From positions 64,668,064 through 64,732,063 of the forward strand of contig NC_079316.1 of assembly GCF_029931775.1 (NCBI RefSeq): a stretch of DNA of 64,000 bases, given 5' to 3'. Under the pieces are notes generated by a model, which saw only the letters and a program-made list of their open reading frames with translations, was not told where the DNA came from and ran no database searches. The translations under genes were made by a program, and so were the position numbers. Of this stretch, positions 56,221 to 64,000 are shown in pieces. Position 1 is the stretch's first letter. Every line of letters starts with the position of its first letter. The DNA is from Euleptes europaea (lineage: Eukaryota; Chordata; Lepidosauria; Squamata; Sphaerodactylidae).

Positions 56221-56533
56221 ATAGAGAAGGTGCTGCAATCATTCCCCACCCTCACGGCGCACAATGATTTGTGCAGTACAGTTTGCTCTTAATATACAGT
56301 GACTTTTATGGCTCTTTTAAGAAAGCATAAGATTCCCCCACCCCCAAAAGTAAACTATTTACTTAAGCAGCAAATAAGAATGAGATTTTTAAAAAAAAAT
56401 TTTTTTTGTAAACATCAAGGCAAAAAAAGAAGAAGAACTGCAATACAAACATAATAAGCCAGATCCTTGATTATTTGAAATCAGTGCTCTCCTGATTTTA
56501 GCTGGCATGTTCAATTTGCCTAAGAAATGCCCC

Positions 56534-56742
56534 TAGGGTTGCCAACTGCCAGGTAGTAGCAGGAGATTTCCTGCTATTACAACTGATCTCCAGCTGATAG
56601 AGATCAGTTCACCTGCAGAAAATGGCTGCTTCGGCAATTAGACTCTATGGCATTGAAGCCACTCCCCTTCCCAAACTCCCCTCCCCTCAGGCTACGCCCC
56701 AAAAACCTCCAGCCAGTGGTGAAGAGGGACCTGGCAACCCTA
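56534..56742 (-). repeat. hAT-like TAGGGTTGCCA element, both ends
   Basis: The ends TAGGGTTGCCA and TGGCAACCCTA are inverted. The body contains AGCTGATAGAGATCAGTTCA and matches the 18261 copy on the opposite strand. No 8-bp duplication is visible, so the hAT assignment rests on the ends only. Confidence 0.7.
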
Positions 56743-57354
56743 GGTTGAAATGACATCACCTCTATTGCTTTCTTCTGACAACCCCCCCACCCCACAAAGA
56801 TACCACATCCATTTGCCCCTTCAGTGGCGCTTGTTGGTGGGAGATGAAATCTTTCCTGTGAGTCTCTTCATGAGCCTCTGTTGATCCCAGGGAATGCTTG
56901 GAGAACAAAGGATACAGCAACTGTGCTCAAACTATGGGGGTCTGGGTCTAATCCCATCAGTTCCTCTGAGGATAAGAAACTTCCTGGGAATCCTATGCAA
57001 GTCACCTTGAGTTCCACGATGGAAGACAGGCAGGATGTACATTACATAAATAAGTTGGATTCCAGGATAAGAACCAGAAACTGCAACCTTGGTATCAGTA
57101 GCCATACCCCTTTAATAATATTTGTTTTATGGCCCAAATCAGGAGGTTGGGAGGAGGTACAGATTTATTTGAGTTTCCTGATGATTTTAAAATTTAAATT
57201 AAAAACCTTACATCAAAATTCAGTTTTCTGGAATTGAAATTTCATTTGGTTCCTACAGATTACTACTTAAAAGTGTATATTTCTATCTTTGTAAAACAGA
57301 TTTTGTAATGTCCTTACTGGTAGAATGTAGATAATTACTCACATTTTCCTCACA
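56743..57354. other. Unassigned sequence
   Basis: One + strand frame is open but matches no family I know. Confidence 0.35.
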
Positions 57355-57803
57355 TCCAATCTGGCATACAGGATTTTATTCCTTTTATCCCTTAGAAGCT
57401 CCTTGATCCATTGATATTGAGCAGCATATATCTAATGTTTGAGGGATATAAGGACTGAAACAAATCTTGCCACTGACAATGTAGCCTTGGGGTCCCTGTC
57501 ACTTAGTAAAAAAGGCATTATGTCAGACACAGAGGCATTAGATTTATATGTTAAAAGGGGAGAGATGTAACATGATCGAAGTTCCTCATAAAAGCAGCAT
57601 TCCAAGAGGGCATGAGCTAATGAGTCAATAGAGCCAGAAGAGCAAGGACAGGTCCTGTCTGGGTATGGTATATTCAAAATCCTGCCCTGCATAACCATAG
57701 TGGGGTTAGCATTCAGTCTAGCTAAACAGAAGGCTCTAGAAAGACGAGGTGCTGTCAAATAATAAGTATAAGCAGGAAAACCACATGGTGGTGCAGGATT
57801 TTA
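57355..57803 (-). mobile_element. Vingi-like LINE, C-terminal part and 3' end
   Basis: Translates to LSRAFCLARLNANPTMVMQG, RILNIPYPDRTCPCSSGSID and SLAHALLECCFYEELRSCYI, close to the C-terminus of the 40045-43440 copy. The 3' end GGAGCTTCTAAGGGATAAAA is also shared. The right end stops where a SINE begins. Confidence 0.88.
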
Positions 57804-57805
57804 TT

Positions 57806-58120
57806 AGTGGTGGTGGTGTAATGGTTAAGAGCGGTGGTTTGGAGTGGTGGAGTCTGGTCTGGAGAACCAGGTTTGATTCCCCACTCTTCCACATGAGCGG
57901 TGGAGGCTAATCTGGTGAACTGGATTTGTTTCCCCACTTGTCCACATGAAGCCAGCTGGGTGACCTTGGGTAAGTCACACTCTCTCAGCCTCACCCACCT
58001 CACAGGGTGTCTGTTGTGGGGAGGGGAAGGGGAGGTGATTGTAAGCCGGTTTGAGTCTCCCTTAAGGGGTAGAGAAAGTCAGCATATAAAAACCAACTCT
58101 CCTCCTTCTTCTTCTATCAT
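57806..58120 (+). repeat. tRNA-derived SINE (type 1), near full length
   Basis: Head GGTGGTGTAATGGTTAAGAG, B-box region GGTTTGATTCCCCACTCTTC, centre AGCTGGGTGACCTTGGGTAA, and tail GCATATAAAAACCAACTCTC. It abuts the 5' side of the Vingi-like fragment. Confidence 0.88.
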
Positions 58121-61100
58121 GCCCAAATTTTAGTTGTTTTTCTTTTCTTTAAATAGTGTATTCATTGCACTTTAACCAAGTTGAAAAGAAGCACATGATT
58201 GGCTTTCATGCATAGCTAGCTGTCCCTGAATAAACAGCACAATTGCATGAATACTTAAGACTAACAAAGCTGCTTTTCAAAACTCAGCACAAGGGGGGGG
58301 GGGGAGGAACCTAAGCTTGTGTTACCAAAATTGCTCTTTGGATGGGGAATTAGCTCGAGCAATTGGTAACTATGTATTTATTAATACAGGATCGCCCTAT
58401 GTCTACGAGGGTTTTTCTCAGTGACTCCCCAAATAAAGACAGACTCAGGAATTCCAAATTAAAAGGTGTTTATATATATATATTCATTCATTCAATGTTA
58501 CAAGTAACACACATACGAGAAACTAGGAATAAAGATAAAGGTAAGCTACAGACATTGAGGGAGTTATTAATTAGGATACTTTACCAATCTCTAGAAGTGG
58601 AGATGTTCCAACATCCGTGGCATAGAGGTAGACAGAATACAGCGGGGGGGGGAGGGGTGTATGGAACTTAACACACGAGGGAGACATGGCAGAGAGTGAA
58701 GGGGGAAGATCTGCACTGAGCCTTGTTGGGTAGGGCAAAATATACCCTTTTCTGGGGGTGGGGGGGGAGTGAGATTCTCCAGATGGCTCCTTCCAACAAC
58801 AAAAAGAGATTAAAAAGACTTCAGGGTCAGAGATAGGGTGAGGTGGTAATTTGTTTACTAGGCTGGCATCCTTGATTTATACATCCTGAGATGGTCCTTC
58901 ACGTTTGACCAAATGGGAGGTTGTAAAACTTCACATTCCAGGGAGGCGGCAGGGGGAATCCTTTAATGTAGATAGCTGAGGATGTTTTCCCACAAGATAC
59001 AGGAAGAGGGGGGGGGGAATATGCAGAGAAGGGCTACGTGATGCTCTCGCCTTGCAATAATGGCTTCTCTTTGGCTTAGGCTTTTGGATCAAGAGGCAAT
59101 CAGGGATCATGGCAATTGTTCTGCTGGTTCTGCAGAGGTGATCCGGCCTCTTGTCCCTGGAAAGTCTGGCTTGTACAAAGCTGGGGAGAGCTAGCCCAGA
59201 GCAGCAGGCTATTAAGGTGCAGGCAGCAATGTTTCAAACAGTTCAGTGAGTCTCTGTTATGGGTGCCATCTCCAGGGCTGGAGCTTTTAGGTATCAATTC
59301 CCCCCTTTGGTGGCTCCAGAACTTCGTGACGGAGCCACCACAAAAACTGGATCTTAGGAACTGCTGGAGGCAGGATAACAGGAGCTCTGAAGCAGGAATG
59401 CTGGAAACAGGAGGCAGCGGGTTAGAAACAGGAACGGACTGGAACACAGGAACTTGGAGTCGCTGGAACTTGCTTGTAGTGTTGATTGGAGACCCAGGAG
59501 ATGTATAAATCAAAGGGAAGTGTAGGAGCCATTTTGCAATCTAAGCTAAAAACGGGCCAGATTAAAAAAGGTGACAGCCATGGGAATTGGAAACACCTGG
59601 GTGCTATATTGGTTTTGCTGTTACTACTCGTGAGAAGTAGATACATTGAATAGAGATGTGCTAGGAGGTATAGATATATATGTACAATTATTTACACTTG
59701 TTGATTTTCTAGCTAGTTTAAAGATAACAAGAAGGAAAGAGAGTAACTAAATAGGCTATCTGCTATTTACAATACATAGAAAACTGTACAGGGGAAAAAA
59801 CTCTGGATGTTGCAGTTTGCAGAGAAAAAAACTGTCAGTCTTCTTTACAAGGTTACAGTTAGTAGGAAAGGAAAGTTTCCGCTGGCATCGCAATTAAGTT
59901 ACAATGTAGGAAATAGGAAAGCACCCCCCTTAGAGCACTTCGTGAGCTCATATCTATATCAAGGAGAGGGTTAATTAGCTTAATTAGGTCGCTGCAGGCT
60001 GGTGACAGAGACGCTTGCAGGGCTTCAGGTGCTTAGAGGCTCGGTATCACTTTCACTTTTTGGTTACAAAAAATAATAATAATAACATTGCTGAAACAAT
60101 TCCATAAATTACAGCTCTTTTACGGCTGTTCATGCTTCTTGCTTGGATGTATACCCGGAAGACTGTGGAAGGGGTTAATTGGTTCACAGTGAGCTGGAAA
60201 TAGAGCGGGCTGCAAGGCTAACACAAAAGTGAGCTTTCTCATACACACTTATATCCTTATACAAAAGAGAAATTGGTGCAAAATCCCGTGCCCCAGAGGG
60301 CCTGGCACATGCAGATCTTCAAATGCTGGAGCATGATGGGTGCCTTACTGGTTTTCAGGGCAAAAGCAGGTGTCAGGGAATTGACACATGAAGAAGCAAA
60401 AACACATTTTCAGGGGCAAAAAGAGATTGACTGTCCAAGGGCAGGACCTTTTTAGAGGGGAAGGGGGGTCCCTCAGTCCCTCCCTTTAATTTTTGTCTAG
60501 GGGATGCCAAATGTTGTCCCCACCTTGGAAAGTCAAAAATAGAAAATAATAAAAACTTAAGAGCAAGCCTAGGGGTTACACAGGTCTCTATATTGCTTTT
60601 AGGAGAGCCGTGTAGCCTGGTAGGTGACTATCATTTTGCTGGGCCATTTTTGCATCCATCTACCCAAAACTCATAGATGTGTGAAAGCATAGGTAAAGGA
60701 AGAATGGCAGCTTGCACACACATATATATCCAATGGGATCAAATCATAACATTCATGTTTATACCCAATAAAAGGGACTACACATATAAATATCTAAAAT
60801 CTATTCCATCAATGCAGTGGCTGAGATAGGTTGTTATCTTAATCTTTTCATCTTGGGCAATCAACTGTTTCAGAAAAATCCTAATGCTAACATACATAAA
60901 ACTTGGCAAGTTTGTAAACATTACTAAACCATTAAGTCTAGGCATTGAACTAATATAAAACCTTGGAAGGTGAAGCAGGTACAGACAAGTAATGGATGTA
61001 GGATACCAATTCAATCTGGATTAGTATACTAAAGCTATCAGGATGGCTGTTTGCAGGGAAACCTAAGCATCTGTGCCTACAAAATAACAAGAAATCATAG

Positions 61101-63840
61101 GGCTATAAGTACTGGAAAGGGTTAAGTCAATTTGTTAATGAGTCCTTGTGAGAAAGGACAGTTGCTAGTGGAAGCGGTAGTTGGCAGTTGTCTGGATACC
61201 CAGTGTTTTGGTTGGGGGGGTGTTCCTTACACGGGAGGTTGGCACAAGGGGGGAGCCCTGGGTTTCAAATGTCAGCGCAGGGTCCCATCTGAACCAATCA
61301 CATCCTTGCATTAATACATACATCATAGTAACCTGGGACTGAATGACTCATATATACCCAATAGCATTGTCAATGGTGCAATGTTTGTTTTGAGACAGGG
61401 ATTCATTTCCTAAGTATGCCCCTACAGCAAGCTCCTTGTGACTCTCCTCCTTTCTCCCCGCAGGTGGGCTGAAGTAGCATTGCTTCAGGTCAGGAGTCTC
61501 CTGCCTGGGAGGTGATTATGGGGGGAGCACGCAGCAGGGAGTTCCACCAGTGACCGATAGCAGAGACCTGTATAGTTAGGGATGGAACTTATACACATTA
61601 GTGGTTGGAGGATCACTCCAAGGACCGCTGCTCCTTGAAGCGAAACGGAAAAAAAACTCATTAAGGTGGAGAGAAAGTTAAAACACTTCACACAAAACAA
61701 AACAAAAGTTGGTAGTGCGTTGCCTCTCTTCCCGGTTTCCTGGCTGGTTGGCATGGCTTTCAGGAGGGAGGGAAAACAGAAGGCAAGATTGTTAATGAAT
61801 ACCAGGCAATCTGCATTTCAAGAAGAAGAGGGGGGGAAGAGACCCTTCAAGTGAGGGGGTTCCCCCCTTTCATATTCCTGATAGCCATGTTTGTTGGCAT
61901 GCCGCAAGGGGAATGAAAAAGCTAGGTTGAAGCATTTAAAACTCCTCAAAAATAAAATTCAGAAATGGAAGATGACCAAAATCATAATCACAAACTTAGG
62001 CTGGATTCTTAGAAGGCACAATGATTAAAATGGATCCATTGCAAATGATCAGGTATTGTTCAGGAACTTAAAAAAAAAATCCTTCAAATTCAAAGTCCAA
62101 AAGAAATAAAAAGTGGGTCATATCTCCCTTTCCTTTAAAAGTTTTCAGATAAAAAAACAAAAATGGACCGGACTGGACCGGGTGCCCTTCTCTCCCCACT
62201 TCCTTTCTTCTGATGCAATCAGATGAAAGTATAAATGGGGCTTTGTGGCAGCACTTGGGCATGTGCAAAGTGCTGCTTGGAAAAGTACAATGCAAGTCCT
62301 GAACATTGATTTAAATGGGACAGGACTGCTTTTAAGCGTTTTATACATACAAATAACAATACAATCTTGGGATGGGCAAGACCATTGTTTACATATAATA
62401 TTACAATCTTGGGCTGTGACCATTATTTTGTGGGGAAAGTTTCCTTCCACTGCTGCATCAGTTCAGTGCAGCCCCTCTGAAACACATAGACACCTCTGTC
62501 AAATCCTTTCATTTCCATACCTTCAAAACCTTCCATTTACGAAAACACACCTTAACAGGCATCTGTTATGAGTAGCAGCCTCACAGTAGATGCCATGCCA
62601 TCAACCATCACTTTCTATAAAAATCCTGTCTTTCTACATACTTTTACCATTCCTTTTTCCACCACAATAAATGACTACAAGACCCAGAAAATAACGAGTG
62701 TGGAGCTGAAAGGGGGGGGGGAACAAAGCATACTAAGCTCTCCCTTCCCTCATTCATTCCATAGGGTAAAAACAAACAAACAAGGAAACCTTTGCTCTGA
62801 TGCACTCACACTGACTCTTCACTGGGTCACATATTCCTAACTGGCTGGAGAACACATCACATTTTATACATTACCACGGTCCACACATATATTCACATAA
62901 AAGAAAATTAAAAAAAAAAAGGCTTTCATTGCGCAATGAAATAGACACTCCATATTCACTGCATTCAATACACTCACAAAATATCTCATTCCAGTGCCTT
63001 CCCCTGGTACCGTGGGGTCGACACACACACACACACACACACATACAAATTTCAATATGAAGGAGGCAAGGGGGGGGCACATATACACATGTAATTTCAC
63101 TTCATTTTCCTCTTTGCCAAATTGTGCGAAAACCGCCTTTATTTTGGAGAGGTGGACGGGGGTTGATGATATTCTTGAGAAAGGCTGGCCATACCTTTCT
63201 CAAGAAACAAGCCCCGGTAAAAATCTTTACTTAAAATCATCACAAGGGTGATGAGAGATACACAGAGACATGTCATTGTTTCCTGCAAATGAAAACAAGT
63301 TATTTGGTACTCTTTATGGTTCAGGTACACTTCCCTGCGCCAGGGAGGCTCTGCTATAATTTAGAGAACAGTGAGAGAGCTTTGCACGGATCTTCCCTCA
63401 AGATCCGCTCCCCCATGGCAATACAGCTTGACTTGTTAACTCTGTCGTTGCCGAAGAGGCTATACATCTTAACATTGAGTTGCAGAGATTTTAGTTCTTT
63501 CATTACATAGTTAAAACTAGGCACACACTTCTTCAACCATTTCCCTTCCTGCACTGAGGAGGCTTTTTGCATGTTCGTTCAGTTGACTAGGAATAGTACA
63601 GAATGAAGTTTAGAAAAGAGAGAGGGGGTGGGGATGCGCGCACACACACATTCACTCAAAAGGGGGAAAGAGGTGGGGCAGATTGCATGGCAAGAAGAGA
63701 TGCACATTGCATGGGAAAAGCCCATAGGATCAAAAGAGATGGAAAAAAGGGGGGGAAGATGCACATTGCATGGTAATTTTCAGACAGAGGCTTGAAACGG
63801 CATCTTTCCTTCGTATTGAATCGAATCACAATGTTGGATT
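58121..63840. other. Long unassigned region
   Basis: About 5.7 kb with none of the SINE, CR1 or hAT families seen elsewhere in the window. It has many purine runs on the + strand (G runs near 58300, 58645, 58765, 59008 and 62715) and CA tracts near 63020 and 63640. Several - strand frames are open, one beginning with a hydrophobic stretch near 63139-63330, but none is recognisable. It may be an old composite retroelement, an untranslated region or plain intergenic DNA. Confidence 0.3.
59308..59340. other. Short perfect hairpin
   Basis: Arms TGGTGGCTCC (59308-59317) and GGAGCCACCA (59331-59340) are separated by 13 bases. It has no downstream T tract and no link to a gene. Confidence 0.6.
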
Positions 63841-64000
63841 TTGATTATGAAGTTACTGCAATTTTCCTTCGTGTCTTGCCGCTCCCAAGGCGGGGGTAGG
63901 CAGGTCGCTGCGTTTATAGCTAGCTTTCCTCCGCGGGGGAGGAAGCCAATAGTTCCCTTTTGTCACTCGAGGGAATGAGCAGAGGCAGTTTTGCCTTGCT
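63841..64000. promoter_or_regulatory. Modestly CpG-enriched right edge
   Basis: Several CpG sites and a CCAAT word (AGCCAATAG near 63945) appear in the last 130 bases. It might be the flank of a promoter outside the window, possibly that of the next gene. In human the gene on this side of KCNK18 is SLC18A2, but nothing here identifies it. Confidence 0.3.

Noticed and set aside
59100-59513. Overlapping frames of 130 and 137 residues on opposite strands
   Set aside because: Both are open over the same DNA, which suggests low stop density rather than a gene; neither is recognisable.
63139-63330. 63-residue - strand frame with a signal-peptide-like stretch, possible secreted peptide
   Set aside because: Short, isolated, in a region of unknown type, and without a supporting family or clear splice partners.

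Overview
The window looks like nuclear DNA from a squamate reptile, most likely a lizard and possibly a gecko. The evidence is one vertebrate gene with three exons in a sea of squamate-type repeats: tRNA-derived SINEs, Sauria-type and 5S-related SINEs with BovB-like tails, CR1, L2, RTE-BovB, L1 and Vingi-like LINEs, hAT-type DNA transposons and a Ty1/Copia LTR element. The species call is an inference from repeat types; I cannot name the species.

The only host gene I can support is KCNK18 (TRESK), a two-pore-domain potassium channel, on the + strand. Its three coding exons are 33829-34048, 35285-35428 and 48518-49317. All junctions are GT-AG and phase 1, and they give 387 residues with both pore signatures intact. 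Intron 2 is about 13.1 kb and is filled with LINE remains: a CR1 fragment, two Vingi-like pieces (one more than 3 kb long), an L2 fragment and a small hAT element. In human the gene lies between VAX1 and SLC18A2, but I see no exon of either here.

Layout: 1-520 is a GC- and CpG-rich island, probably the promoter or first exon of an unidentified gene. 1.2-2.4 kb holds SINEs and a long pyrimidine microsatellite. 2.6-8.0 kb is a broken Copia element on the - strand with a 5' LTR and a primer-binding site matching initiator tRNA-Met. 8.3-9.0 kb is a SINE split by an LTR-like insertion. 10-17 kb has SINEs, CR1 3' ends and a 1.6 kb hAT element with an internal tandem array. 18-33 kb has nested SINEs, a solo LTR related to the Copia LTR, CR1, L2 and BovB pieces, and microsatellites. 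33.8-49.3 kb is KCNK18. 49.3-58.1 kb holds L1, hAT, fold-back and Vingi-like fragments. 58.1-64 kb is about 5.9 kb that I could not assign.

No operons, CRISPR arrays or RNA genes are present. The most informative points are the intact KCNK18 with a changed calcineurin-docking site, the Copia element with its copia-style internal-tRNA primer site and a matching solo LTR, the hAT family with perfect 8-bp target duplications, and several nested insertions that give a relative order of repeat activity.
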